Shown here piece by piece: positions 35,664 to 44,602 of a stretch of DNA of 64,000 nt. The notes under the pieces are model-generated. The model saw nothing but the letters and a program-made list of their open reading frames with translations. It did no database searches and was not told where the DNA came from. Each line of letters begins with the position of its first letter. The first letter of the stretch is position 1. Origin of the DNA: Aurantiacibacter aquimixticola (GTDB taxonomy: Bacteria > Pseudomonadota > Alphaproteobacteria > Sphingomonadales > Sphingomonadaceae); NCBI RefSeq assembly GCF_003605475.1, contig NZ_RAHX01000001.1, positions 1,674,001 through 1,738,000 of the forward strand. Reading direction: 5' to 3'. The position numbers and the translations under genes are program-made.

Positions 35664-37819
35664 TCCTCCACCCCCAGCTGCCAGAGGATGAAGGCCACTT
35701 CCTCCGCGGTTTCGCGCAGGCCCTCGAACCGGCCCGACTTGCCGCCATGGCCCGCGCCCATATTGGTCTTGAGCAAGAGAATGCGGTCGTCGGTCTTCAG
35801 CTCGCGCAGCTTGGCCACCCATTTGGCGGGCTCCCAATAGGTCACGCGCGGATCGTTGAGCCCGGCGGTCACCATCAGCGGCGGATAATCCTGCGCCGTC
35901 ACCTGGTCGTAAGGCGAGTAGCTGAGGATGTGGGTGAAGGCCGCCTTGCTCTCCACCGGATTGCCCCATTCGGGCCACTCACCCGGCGTAAGCGGCAGGC
36001 TTTCATCGAGCATCGTGTTCAGGACATCGACGAAGGGGACGTGCGCCACCACCGCGCCGAACAGCGCCGGATCCTGGTTGATGACGGCGCCCATCAGCTC
36101 GCCGCCCGCAGAGCCGCCGCTGGCACTGATGCGCCCCTCGGCGGTGTAGCCGCGCTCGACCAGCCCACGTCCGACATCGACGAAGTCGTTGAAGGTGTTG
36201 GTGCGCTCTTCCATCTTGCCTTGCAGATACCATTCGCGCCCCAGATCGTCCCCGCCGCGAATATGCGCGATGGCATAGGCGACACCGCGATCGACGAGGC
36301 TCAGGCGGCTGGTGGAAAAGCCCGGCGGCACGGCATAGCCATAGGCGCCATAGGCGTAGAGATGCAGCGGCCCGCCCATCGCGCGATCCGCACGGTAGAG
36401 GATGCTCACCGGCACCATCGCCCCGTCGCGCGCGCGCACCTGGATGCGCTCCACCCGGTATTGGGAAGGATCGAAGCCGGAAGGGATTTCCTGCACCTTC
36501 AGCGTTTCCAGTTCGCCGCTCGCCACATGGTAATCGTAGACGGTGTCGGGCGTTATCGGGCTTTCATAGCCGAGCCGCAGGCGGTCCACCGCATATTCAG
36601 GGTTGTTGCCGAGGCCCGCCGAATAGGCGGCTTCGGGAAAGGTGATCGCCCGCATCTGCGACGGTTCGCCATATTGCCGGATCTGCACCTGATCGAGCCC
36701 GGCCAGCCGCCCTTCGGTGACGTAGAAATCGGCAAACAGGTCGAAATCGGTGAGGTAGAACTCGTCCGATCCGGCAATCAGCGTCGTCCATTCGCCCGGG
36801 CTCGCGAGCGGCGCGGTGACGAGGCGGAAATTGACGTGCTGATCATTGGTCAGGACGAACAGCGTGTCGTCGCGGACGTCGACTTCGTATTCGACGCCGG
36901 TCACCGCTTCGCGCACGACAGTCTGCTCGCCCAGCGGGTCGCCTGCCGGGATCAGGCGCACCTCGCTCGTCTCGTTGTCGCCGGTCGCCAAGATCAGCCA
37001 GTCCTTCTGCGCCGAAAGGCCGGGCGATACGGTGAAGCCGGTGCGCTCTTCATGGAAGATCTGCGTGTCCTCGCCGGTCTCGCCCAGCCGGTGCGCGAAG
37101 ATGCGGTCGACGCGCCAGTTCTCGTTCGCCCGGCCATAGACGATCATGCTGTCGTCTGCCGCCCAGACGAGGCCGGAATTCACGTTCGCAATCCGGTCGG
37201 GCAGCAATTCGCCGGTCTGCAGATCCTTGATGAAGCCGGTGTAATACTCGCCGCCCGTCGTGTCGGTCGAGTAAGCGAGATAACGCCCGTCCTCGCTCAC
37301 CGAAAGCGCGCCGAGGCTGAAATATTCCAGACCATCGGCCAGCGCCGGTCCGTCGAGGATCAGTTCGCGCGCATCGGAGCCTGCCCGGCGGCGGTAATAT
37401 TTGCGATATTGCCCGCCTTCCTCGAATTCGGACCAGTATTCGTACTCCCCATCGCGCTGCGGCACGGTGGCATCGTCCTCCTTGATGCGCGCGCGCATTT
37501 CCGCGAACAGCTCGTCCACCAGCGCCTGCCGCCCCGCCATCTGCGCTTCGAAATAGGTGTTCTCGGCGCGGAGATATTCGAGCACGTCCTCGTCGTCGAT
37601 CTCAGGGTAACTCTGGTCGCGCAACCAGTTGTAGGGATCGGAAATGGTGATGCCGTGTCGCGAATATTCGTGGGGGCGCTGCTCGGCGCGCGGCGGCTGG
37701 ATGCTGGTGTCGTAATTCGCTGTCGATCTCACGGGCTGGCTGTCGCTTTCTTGCGCAAGTGCGGGAGTGGAGACGGCAAGTAGGGCCGCGAGCGCCCAGA
37801 TGAAACTCGTAAATCGCAT
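35660..37819 (-). CDS. S9 family prolyl oligopeptidase (oligopeptidase B type), exported
   Basis: A 719-residue serine peptidase with a signal peptide (MRFTSFIWALAALLAVSTPALAQ), so probably periplasmic. The N-terminal beta-propeller (about 60-440) shields the alpha/beta-hydrolase catalytic domain. The nucleophile lies in SASGGSAGGELMG, the acid in the TAGLNDPRV segment and the His in NMGAGHGGKSGR, a complete triad. It cleaves short peptides after Pro or basic residues. It is divergently arranged with the aminopeptidase P gene, a functional match in peptide turnover. Confidence 0.95.
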   Translation of the reverse strand: MRFTSFIWALAALLAVSTPALAQESDSQPVRSTANYDTSIQPPRAEQRPHEYSRHGITISDPYNWLRDQSYPEIDDEDVLEYLRAENTYFEAQMAGRQALVDELFAEMRARIKEDDATVPQRDGEYEYWSEFEEGGQYRKYYRRRAGSDARELILDGPALADGLEYFSLGALSVSEDGRYLAYSTDTTGGEYYTGFIKDLQTGELLPDRIANVNSGLVWAADDSMIVYGRANENWRVDRIFAHRLGETGEDTQIFHEERTGFTVSPGLSAQKDWLILATGDNETSEVRLIPAGDPLGEQTVVREAVTGVEYEVDVRDDTLFVLTNDQHVNFRLVTAPLASPGEWTTLIAGSDEFYLTDFDLFADFYVTEGRLAGLDQVQIRQYGEPSQMRAITFPEAAYSAGLGNNPEYAVDRLRLGYESPITPDTVYDYHVASGELETLKVQEIPSGFDPSQYRVERIQVRARDGAMVPVSILYRADRAMGGPLHLYAYGAYGYAVPPGFSTSRLSLVDRGVAYAIAHIRGGDDLGREWYLQGKMEERTNTFNDFVDVGRGLVERGYTAEGRISASGGSAGGELMGAVINQDPALFGAVVAHVPFVDVLNTMLDESLPLTPGEWPEWGNPVESKAAFTHILSYSPYDQVTAQDYPPLMVTAGLNDPRVTYWEPAKWVAKLRELKTDDRILLLKTNMGAGHGGKSGRFEGLRETAEEVAFILWQLGVEE

Positions 37820-37932
37820 ATCGTGCCCCCCTCAGGAACGGCTCGCCCCGCATGACTGGAAAGGGGCAGAGCGAAGGTCTATGTTCGGCGGCGTAAATCA
37901 AAGAATACCGAGTAGGAAAGCGAAAACACGCC

Positions 37933-39738
37933 ATGCTGATGCAAACTCACGAAGCCCGCCTGTCCGCCCTGAGGGAGGAGCTCGCCCGCCGCGAGCTCGA
38001 CGGTTTCGTGGTGCCGATCAGTGATGAGCACCTGTCCGAATATGTCGGCGACTATGCCCAGCGCCTCGCCTGGCTGACCGGCTTCGGCGGCAGCGCTGGC
38101 GGCGCGGTCGTCCTGAAGAACGACGCGGCGATGTTCGTCGACGGGCGCTACACCATCCAGGTGCGCGACCAGGTCGACGGCAAGCTGTTCGATTACAAAT
38201 CCGTGCCGAAAGACACGATGGGCGACTGGATTGCCGAAAAGAGCGCCGAGGGCGCGCGCATCGGTTTCGACCCGTGGCTGCACACGCGCGGCTGGGCGCA
38301 GGCGATGGAAAAGCGCCTTGCCAAAGCGGGCGTTGAACTCGTCGCGGTGAACGGCAATCCGATCGACGCCGTATGGGCCGATCAGCCAGAACCTTCCCCT
38401 GCCAAGGCCTTCGTGCAGGACGACGAACTGGCAGGCCGTTCGAGCGCGGAAAAGCGCGCCGAGATCGCCGATTGGCTGAAGAGCGAGAAGCTGGACGCGG
38501 TGGTTATCAGTGCGCTCGATTCGGTCGCCTGGACGCTGAACATTCGCGGCGCGGACGTATCGCATACGCCGGTCGCGCTGAGCTACCTCATGGTGCAGGC
38601 GGACGGCACGGCGGATTGGTTCATTGCGCCCGACAAGGTGCCGGGTGAAGTCGCCAGCGCGCTCGGCAATGCGGTGCGCATTCGCCCGAAGGACGGATTT
38701 TCCGATGCCTTTGCCGCACTCGCCGGAAAGCGCGTCGCCGCCGATCCGGAGCGCAGCGTGTATGCGATTTTCGACCGGCTGGACGAAGTCGGCGCTCAGA
38801 TCGCGCTCGAGACCGATCCCGCGGTCCTGCCCAAGGCGATCAAGACGCCCGCCGAGCAGCAGGGCCACCGCGACGCGCAAGCCCGCGACGGTGCAGCCGT
38901 CAGCCGTTTCCTCCACTGGCTCGAAAACGAAGGGCCGAAGGGAATGGTGGACGAGCTTTCCGCCGCCGCGCGCCTGCACGATTTCCGCAAGGAAAACAGC
39001 GAGCTCGTCGATCTCAGCTTCGACACGATCTCGGGCGCGGGCTCCAACGGCGCGCTCTGCCACTATCGGGTGAGCGAGGAGACGTGCCTGCCGCTCGAGC
39101 CGAACAGCGTCTACCTCGTCGATAGCGGCGGGCAGTACCGCGACGGCACGACCGATATCACGCGCACCGTCTGGATCGGCCCGGACGCGCCACCGCAGGA
39201 AGTGAAGGATCGATTCACTCGCGTCCTGAAGGGCCACATCGCCCTCGATACGCAGACCTTCCCCACCGGCACGCCGGGCAGCGCGCTCGACGTGCTGGCG
39301 CGGCAATTTCTTTGGCAGGCAGGCGTCGATTACGCCCACGGCACCGGCCACGGCGTCGGCGCCTTCCTCGGCGTCCATGAAGGCCCGCAGCGCATCGCCA
39401 AGGGCCGCGGCGGGCAGGCCGGCACCGATCAGGAGCTGATGGCCGGCATGATCCTTTCCAACGAGCCCGGCTATTACAAGGCGAACGAATACGGCATCCG
39501 CATCGAGAACCTGGTGCTGGTGGAGCAGCGGCAGATCGAAGGCATGGAAGGCGAGTGGCTCGGCTTCGAAACGCTGACGCTGGTGCCGATCGATCGCACG
39601 CTGGTCGACAAGGCAATGCTAAGCGAAGCCGAAATCGCCTGGTGGGACGATTATCATGCGAAGGTTCGCGAGGTGCTTGCGCCGAAACTCGATGGCGAAC
39701 AGCTCGCATGGCTCGAAAAGGCCTGCCAGCCGCTCTGA
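37933..39738 (+). CDS. Aminopeptidase P family protein (M24B, Xaa-Pro aminopeptidase, long form)
   Basis: A 601-residue metallopeptidase. Two N-terminal creatinase-like domains (about 1-300) precede the M24 pita-bread domain. Metal ligands are visible: Asp in LVDSGGQYRDGTTDITR (two Asp), His in GTGHGVGAFLGVHEGP, Glu in ILSNEPGYYK and Glu in GIRIENLVLV. Length and domain plan match the large, eukaryotic-XPNPEP1-like form rather than E. coli PepP. No signal peptide, so cytoplasmic. It removes N-terminal residues before proline. The sequence TAGGAAAGCG before the ATG provides a ribosome site. Confidence 0.95.
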   Translation: MLMQTHEARLSALREELARRELDGFVVPISDEHLSEYVGDYAQRLAWLTGFGGSAGGAVVLKNDAAMFVDGRYTIQVRDQVDGKLFDYKSVPKDTMGDWIAEKSAEGARIGFDPWLHTRGWAQAMEKRLAKAGVELVAVNGNPIDAVWADQPEPSPAKAFVQDDELAGRSSAEKRAEIADWLKSEKLDAVVISALDSVAWTLNIRGADVSHTPVALSYLMVQADGTADWFIAPDKVPGEVASALGNAVRIRPKDGFSDAFAALAGKRVAADPERSVYAIFDRLDEVGAQIALETDPAVLPKAIKTPAEQQGHRDAQARDGAAVSRFLHWLENEGPKGMVDELSAAARLHDFRKENSELVDLSFDTISGAGSNGALCHYRVSEETCLPLEPNSVYLVDSGGQYRDGTTDITRTVWIGPDAPPQEVKDRFTRVLKGHIALDTQTFPTGTPGSALDVLARQFLWQAGVDYAHGTGHGVGAFLGVHEGPQRIAKGRGGQAGTDQELMAGMILSNEPGYYKANEYGIRIENLVLVEQRQIEGMEGEWLGFETLTLVPIDRTLVDKAMLSEAEIAWWDDYHAKVREVLAPKLDGEQLAWLEKACQPL

Positions 39739-39861
39739 TCGGTCGGACAATGTCCCCTTCCCGTCCTTTCCTCGCCCCTCATCGAAACGGCGGATGAACG
39801 GCCTCTCCGGCGCGCGACAATTTGCGACAAAAGACGCGTTTCTGGGCAAAACCCTGCGACA

Positions 39862-39936
39862 TCGGCACCCTAGAACGGCTCTCATGGAGCAGCGGGGTGC
39901 CGATCATCCCCTCCTCCCCTTCAAGACGGCACCCCG
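39862..39936 (+). promoter_or_regulatory. Alternative-hairpin leader upstream of the EF-hand/two-component operon
   Basis: Three copies of one sequence in alternating orientation lie in the 231-base gap before the EF-hand gene. TCGGCACCC is at 39862-39870, GGGTGCCGA at 39895-39903, and CGGCACCCCG at 39927-39936. The middle arm (extended as CGGGGTGCCG, 39893-39902) can pair perfectly with either the first (9 bp) or the last (10 bp), each with a 24-base loop. The stems are mutually exclusive, as in attenuators or riboswitches; equally it may be a three-site DNA operator. There is no T-tract. Confidence 0.45.
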
Positions 39937-39969
39937 TTGCTCTACCCACCCAATACGGAGAGCAAAAAC

Positions 39970-40515
39970 ATGAAAAAGACCCTGATCATCGCCCTCGCCG
40001 CGACCGGCCTGACCGTCGGCGGCACCGCCATCGCCCAGGACATGCAGCGCGGCGGCGACACGACCCGCGCCGAAGCACAGGAACGCGCCGCAGAGCGGTT
40101 CCAGCGCATGGACGCCAACAATGACGGCCAGCTCGACGCCGCCGACCGCGAAGCCAAGGCGCGCGAGCGGTTCGCCGAAGCCGACGCCAACAATGACGGC
40201 ATGCTGAGCTTCGAGGAAATGCAGGCAAGCCGTGAAGAGCGACGCGCCAATCGGCAGGAACGCCGTGCCCAGCGCGGAACCGAAGCCGGTGAACGCGAAG
40301 GCCGACGCGGCCGCATGGGTCGCCGCGGCAATCGGGGCGAGCGCATGCTCGGCAATGCCGATGCCGATAACAATGGCGTGATCTCGCAGGCGGAATTCAC
40401 CGCAGCGGCGATGACGCGCTTCGATCGGGTCGATGCCGACAGTGACGGCATCGTCACTGCCGAGGAACGTCGCGAGCAGCGCGGCGAGCGTCGTGGCGGA
40501 CGCGGCCGCCGCTAA
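39970..40515 (+). CDS. Exported Arg-rich EF-hand protein
   Basis: A 181-residue protein with a signal peptide ending GGTAIAQ. Four canonical EF-hand calcium loops are present: DANNDGQLDAAD (48-59), DANNDGMLSFEE (72-83), DADNNGVISQAE (131-142) and DADSDGIVTAEE (155-166), in two pairs. Between them, residues about 88-125 are extremely Arg/Glu/Gly-rich, and the C terminus is also Arg-rich. It is likely a periplasmic calcium binder. ATG at 39970 has GGAGAG upstream; the open frame to 39937 lacks a signal. The stop overlaps the response-regulator start (TAATG), so it is the first gene of a three-gene operon. Confidence 0.88.
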   Translation: MKKTLIIALAATGLTVGGTAIAQDMQRGGDTTRAEAQERAAERFQRMDANNDGQLDAADREAKARERFAEADANNDGMLSFEEMQASREERRANRQERRAQRGTEAGEREGRRGRMGRRGNRGERMLGNADADNNGVISQAEFTAAAMTRFDRVDADSDGIVTAEERREQRGERRGGRGRR

Positions 40516-41252
40516 TGTCGGAAGAGCAGATCAAACTGCTGCTGGTGGATGACGAAGCCAGCCTGCGTGAACCCCTGGCGGAATATCTGACCCGCCAGGG
40601 GTTCGACGTGCGCGAAGCCGAAGATGCTTCCAAGGCGCGCGCCGCGCTGCTCGATTTCACACCGCATCTGGTTCTGCTCGACATCATGATGCCCGGCGAG
40701 GACGGCCTGGCGCTCTGTCGGCACCTTACCGAGGCAAGAGACCTGCCGGTCATCCTTCTCACCGCCAAGGGCGAGGCGACCGACAGGATCGTCGGCCTCG
40801 AAATCGGCGCCGACGATTATGTCACCAAGCCATTCGAACCGCGCGAGCTGGTCGCCCGCATTCGGTCCGTCCTGCGGCGGATAGGTAAGGGTGCGAACAA
40901 CGGCGACGCTGCGAATGAAGCGCATTACGAATTCGACGGCTGGCGGCTGGATCCGCTCAAGCGCCGTCTGGCCGATCCCGATGGCACGGTGGTGCCGATC
41001 TCGTCGGCGGAATTTCGCCTCCTCGTCGCTCTGCTCGAGCATCCCGGCCAGGTGATGGACCGGGATCGCCTGCTCGACCTGGTGCAAGGGCGCGAGGCGC
41101 ATCTTTTCGATCGCGCGGTCGATAACCAGGTGAGCCGCCTTCGGCGCAAAATCGAGGAGGACTCGCGCGATCCAAAGCTGATTCAGACTGTCTGGGGCGG
41201 TGGCTACCGTCTGGCAGCCGAAGTACGCCGCGTCATGCCGAGCAACGGCTGA
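40515..41252 (+). CDS. OmpR/PhoB-type response regulator
   Basis: A 245-residue transcription factor. The receiver domain has the acidic pocket DDEAS, phosphoacceptor Asp at about residue 56 in LLDIMMPGEDG, and the conserved Lys in VTKPFEPRE. The C-terminal winged helix contains DRLLDLVQGREAHLFDRAVD and ends in the typical TVWGGGYRL. It is overlapped by the EF-hand gene upstream and followed by its kinase after 8 bases. The operon arrangement suggests it controls its own promoter, possibly including the repeated sites at 39862-39936. Confidence 0.95.
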   Translation: MSEEQIKLLLVDDEASLREPLAEYLTRQGFDVREAEDASKARAALLDFTPHLVLLDIMMPGEDGLALCRHLTEARDLPVILLTAKGEATDRIVGLEIGADDYVTKPFEPRELVARIRSVLRRIGKGANNGDAANEAHYEFDGWRLDPLKRRLADPDGTVVPISSAEFRLLVALLEHPGQVMDRDRLLDLVQGREAHLFDRAVDNQVSRLRRKIEEDSRDPKLIQTVWGGGYRLAAEVRRVMPSNG

Positions 41253-41260
41253 CGTACAGT

Positions 41261-42628
41261 ATGCGCCGATTCCTGCCGAAGAGCCTACTGGGCCAGATGC
41301 TGCTGGCCGTCGCGCTCGCGCTGCTGGTGGCGCAAGCGCTGTCGGCTGTCCTGCTTTATCGCGCCGAGCAACAGCGCAGCGAAGCGGGCATCGTCAACGC
41401 GCTGGCCTTCCAGCTGATCGCCGAACCCCGGCGCGAGCGTGGGCGCGAGCGAATGCGGCGGCGCGCGGTCCGCACGCTGGAAAATGCGGACATTCGCGAA
41501 GGCTGGCGCGCACCGGGACGCGAGGCGGCACTGCGCAGCGTGCTGGAGCGTGAGGGCGTCGTAATCGCGGAACTGGTCGTGGTCATAAGGCCGCCCGACG
41601 CGGCGCGAGCTCTGGCCGCCATCGATGGCCTCGATGCGCAGCGTATTCGCCCCTGGCTTGAACGCGACAGCGGCGTCGTTTTCGCCGGTCTCAAGCGCGA
41701 AGGCGAGGATCGCTGGCGCATTGCCCGCGTGCCGCAACCGCCGCCCGGCAGCCGAGCCTTGCGTGGCATAGTGCTCCAGACACTTATCCTTTATCTCGTG
41801 CTCGTGGGCGGCCTCGCTCTACTGCTGCGACGGCTGACCCGCCCGCTGGCAGCACTTACGAAGCGCGTCGAGACATTCGGAGGGATGCTCGATGCGTCGC
41901 TCGCTCCGCTGCAGCCGGAAGGCCCGCAGGACGCCCGCCGCCTGATATCCGCGCACAACGCCATGGAGGCGCGGATCGCCGCACTGCTGGACGAAAAGAA
42001 CGTAATGCTGGGCGCGATCGGCCACGACCTGAAAACACCGCTGGCCGCCTTGCGCGTGCGGATCGAAGGCGTCGAAGACGACGCAGAGCGCGAGCGGATG
42101 GCGGCCACCATCGAAGACATCACCTCGTCCCTCGACGACATTCTCTCGCTTGCCCGCGTCGGCAGGCCGACCGATCCGGTGGAGCGCACCGACCTCTCGG
42201 CGCTCGTGGCCGGTGTGGTCGAGGAATATGAGGATATGGGCGAGGACGTGGCCCTCGGTCGCATCGACAAGGTGGCACTGCCACTGCGCGCAACCTGGCT
42301 TCGCCGTGCCATCCGCAATCTCGTCGGCAACGCGCTGCGCTACGGAAAGCGCGCGCGGATCGCCGTGCTGCACGAAAATGGCAGCGCCGTCATTCGAGTC
42401 GCAGATGCAGGGCCGGGCATTCCCGAGGACAGCATCGCGGCCATGCTCGAACCCTTCGCCCGGGGGGAAACCTCGCGCAATCGGGAAACGGGCGGCGCGG
42501 GTCTTGGCCTGACACTTGCGCGCGCGATTGCGGAGCAGCACGGCGGCACGCTGACGCTGGCCAATCGCATTGGCGAGAATAGCGACGTCGAAGGATTGCT
42601 TGCCGAGATCAGCCTGCCGCTCGGCTAG
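41261..42628 (+). CDS. Membrane sensor histidine kinase (EnvZ-like)
   Basis: A 455-residue kinase. A membrane helix (about 12-33) leads to a small Arg-rich periplasmic domain (about 35-165), a second helix (about 170-190), a HAMP segment, and HisKA with His at about 255 in GAIGHDLKTPLAALR. The HATPase domain has the N-box LVGNALRYGKRA, G1 DAGPGIPED and GGAGLGLTLA. It is partner of the response regulator just upstream. The sensor domain is too short for PAS or Cache folds, so ligand type is unknown; the calcium-binding first gene hints at divalent cations. Confidence 0.93.
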   Translation: MRRFLPKSLLGQMLLAVALALLVAQALSAVLLYRAEQQRSEAGIVNALAFQLIAEPRRERGRERMRRRAVRTLENADIREGWRAPGREAALRSVLEREGVVIAELVVVIRPPDAARALAAIDGLDAQRIRPWLERDSGVVFAGLKREGEDRWRIARVPQPPPGSRALRGIVLQTLILYLVLVGGLALLLRRLTRPLAALTKRVETFGGMLDASLAPLQPEGPQDARRLISAHNAMEARIAALLDEKNVMLGAIGHDLKTPLAALRVRIEGVEDDAERERMAATIEDITSSLDDILSLARVGRPTDPVERTDLSALVAGVVEEYEDMGEDVALGRIDKVALPLRATWLRRAIRNLVGNALRYGKRARIAVLHENGSAVIRVADAGPGIPEDSIAAMLEPFARGETSRNRETGGAGLGLTLARAIAEQHGGTLTLANRIGENSDVEGLLAEISLPLG

Positions 42629-43019
42629 ACCAGAAATCGAACGCCTGCTTTTGCAGCCGCTCGACGAAGCCCCGCGCCTTTGTGCCCGTCCATTCACCCG
42701 TATAATCGCGCCGACCAGTCCACCAGCCTTGCCCCGGCAACCCATCGCTTTCGCGCACGACAAGCACTGCAAGTTCCGGCTCGCCAGCCTCGGCGGCAGC
42801 GCGGTCCACCGCATCCAGCGTCTTGCACAGCGCCCGCATCTTTGGCCGCGTGAACCGATAGCCGAGCTTTCCCAGCGCTTCGGAATAGCTGAGCGCGCGG
42901 CCATCGCGCGCCGCATCGCGCACCATTTCGGTTACACGCGCGACATCGTGCAGCGCACTCCAATCGTCCGGTTTCGCCAGCCCGCATTCATCCAGAAATT
43001 CGGCGAGCGAGCGGTCCAT
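42609..43019 (-). CDS. Conserved hypothetical protein
   Basis: A 136-residue soluble protein I cannot assign. The N-terminal two thirds are helical, with YSEALGKLGYRFTRPKMRALCKTLDAV resembling a small DNA- or nucleotide-binding helical domain. The C-terminal part is Trp-rich (GQGWWTGRRDYTGEW) and could be a separate small fold. The ATG at 43019 lies 1 base after the stop of the HerA-like gene on the same strand, so the two are in one operon and may work together. The 3' end overlaps the kinase gene by 20 bases on the opposite strand. Confidence 0.7.
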   Translation of the reverse strand: MDRSLAEFLDECGLAKPDDWSALHDVARVTEMVRDAARDGRALSYSEALGKLGYRFTRPKMRALCKTLDAVDRAAAEAGEPELAVLVVRESDGLPGQGWWTGRRDYTGEWTGTKARGFVERLQKQAFDFWSSRAAG

Positions 43020-43020
43020 G

Positions 43021-44547
43021 TCAGCGCATCAACCCGCCGATAATATTTCGCACGAAGGCGGTCGCGCCGGTTCGCATCGGATTGGCGCGCGATTTCTTGC
43101 CCAGCGCCGCGGCAACGGCGATGGAAGTCAGCGAACCTGCCGCGGCGCGCACCGCCGCCTTTCCGGATTTCTCCCACAGGGAGGTGGACTTGCGCTCTCG
43201 CTTGGCGACCTCATCGCGGCCCTTCGCCTCGACCTCCTGCGCCGTTTCGGCGGCGTCCTCGGTTTTCTTTGCAAGCACCTCTTCGGCACTTTCGCGGTCG
43301 ACCGCCTCGTCATATTTCCCCTCGTAAGGGCTGACCGATTGGATGATTGCGCGTTCCTTGGCGCTGACCGGCCCCAGCCGGCTGCGCGGCGGCTTGATCA
43401 ATGTGCGCTGCACGATCGTCGGCGCACCCTCCTCGTCCAGCGTGCTCACCAGCGCTTCGCCCACACGCAGTTCGGTAATCGCGGTCTCGACATCGAGATC
43501 GGGATTGATGCGAAAAGTTTCCGCCGCTGCCTTGATCGCCCGCTTGTCGCGCGGAGTGAAGGCCCTCAGGGCGTGCTGGACGCGGTTGCCCAGCTGCCCG
43601 GCAATTTCCTCCGGGATGTCGATGGGGTTCTGCGTGACGAAGAACACGCCCACACCCTTTGATCGGATCAGGCGGACCACGCGCTCGATAGTATCTTCCA
43701 GCGCGTCCGGCGCATCGTCGAAAAGCAGGTGCGCCTCATCGAAGAAGAAGACCAGCTTCGGCTTTTCGGGATCGCCCACTTCCGGCAGGGTCTCGAAAAG
43801 TTCGGCAAGCAGCCAGAGCAGGAAAGTGGCGTAGAGTTTGGGGCTGCGCATCAGCTGGTCTGCCGCCAGCACATTGACGGTGCCGCGCCCGTCCTCATCG
43901 ACATGCAGGAAATCGGCGATTTCCAGCGCCGGTTCGCCGAAGAACTTGTCCGCCCCCTGGCTCTCGAAACTCAGCAACTGGCGCTGAATGGCGCCGACCG
44001 ACTGTTTCGAGACGTTGCCATATTCGCCCGACAACTCCTTGGCATTGTCATAGGACCAGGCGAGGATCGCGCGAAGATCCTCGAAATCGAGCAACAGTAG
44101 GCCGTTCTCGTCCGCATAGCGGAAGACGATGTTGAGCACGCCCTCTTGCGTTTCATTGAGATCGAGCAGGCGAGAGAGCAGCAAGGGCCCCATTTCGGAC
44201 ACCGTGGTGCGGATCGGGTGCCCCTGCTCGCCATAGAGGTCCCAGAACACCACCGGATTGTCCGAATAGGCGTAGTCGTCCATGCCGAGCTCCTTCGCCC
44301 GGCCTTCCAGCTTGTCGGCATGCTTGAAGTTCGGCGAGCCGGGCATGGCGATGCCGGAAAGATCGCCTTTAACATCGGCCACGAAAACAGGAACACCGTG
44401 CGCAGAGAAGCTTTCCGCCATGCCCTGCAGCGTCACCGTCTTGCCCGTGCCGGTCGCGCCCGCAATCAGGCCGTGGCGGTTGGCGCGGGAGAGATCGAGC
44501 GCCTGCCGATTGCCGTCCAGATCGTTGCCGAGAAAGATATCCGCCAT
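43021..44547 (-). CDS. HerA-like ATPase, DUF853 (YjgR) family
   Basis: A 508-residue P-loop ATPase of the DUF853/YjgR family. Walker A is [15 protein letters not shown] near residue 30, and Walker B is [16 protein letters not shown]. The block [36 protein letters not shown] is typical of the family, as is the C-terminal acidic/Ala-rich tail with a hydrophobic end. Family members are hexameric ATPases of unclear role, sometimes linked to DNA processing. The ATG at 44547 (MADIFLGND) is preferred; the frame open to 44613 overlaps the divergent pabB gene. Confidence 0.88.
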   Translation of the reverse strand: MADIFLGNDLDGNRQALDLSRANRHGLIAGATGTGKTVTLQGMAESFSAHGVPVFVADVKGDLSGIAMPGSPNFKHADKLEGRAKELGMDDYAYSDNPVVFWDLYGEQGHPIRTTVSEMGPLLLSRLLDLNETQEGVLNIVFRYADENGLLLLDFEDLRAILAWSYDNAKELSGEYGNVSKQSVGAIQRQLLSFESQGADKFFGEPALEIADFLHVDEDGRGTVNVLAADQLMRSPKLYATFLLWLLAELFETLPEVGDPEKPKLVFFFDEAHLLFDDAPDALEDTIERVVRLIRSKGVGVFFVTQNPIDIPEEIAGQLGNRVQHALRAFTPRDKRAIKAAAETFRINPDLDVETAITELRVGEALVSTLDEEGAPTIVQRTLIKPPRSRLGPVSAKERAIIQSVSPYEGKYDEAVDRESAEEVLAKKTEDAAETAQEVEAKGRDEVAKRERKSTSLWEKSGKAAVRAAAGSLTSIAVAAALGKKSRANPMRTGATAFVRNIIGGLMR

Positions 44548-44602
44548 TCGCCCGCCTATTCGATTGTTGCCGTAATGCGGCACCGACCGTAGAGCCGGGC
44601 GG

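Noticed and set aside
35747..37783. 678-codon plus-strand frame opposite the S9 peptidase
   Set aside because: The sense strand encodes a complete peptidase with signal peptide and catalytic triad; the antisense product has no motif.
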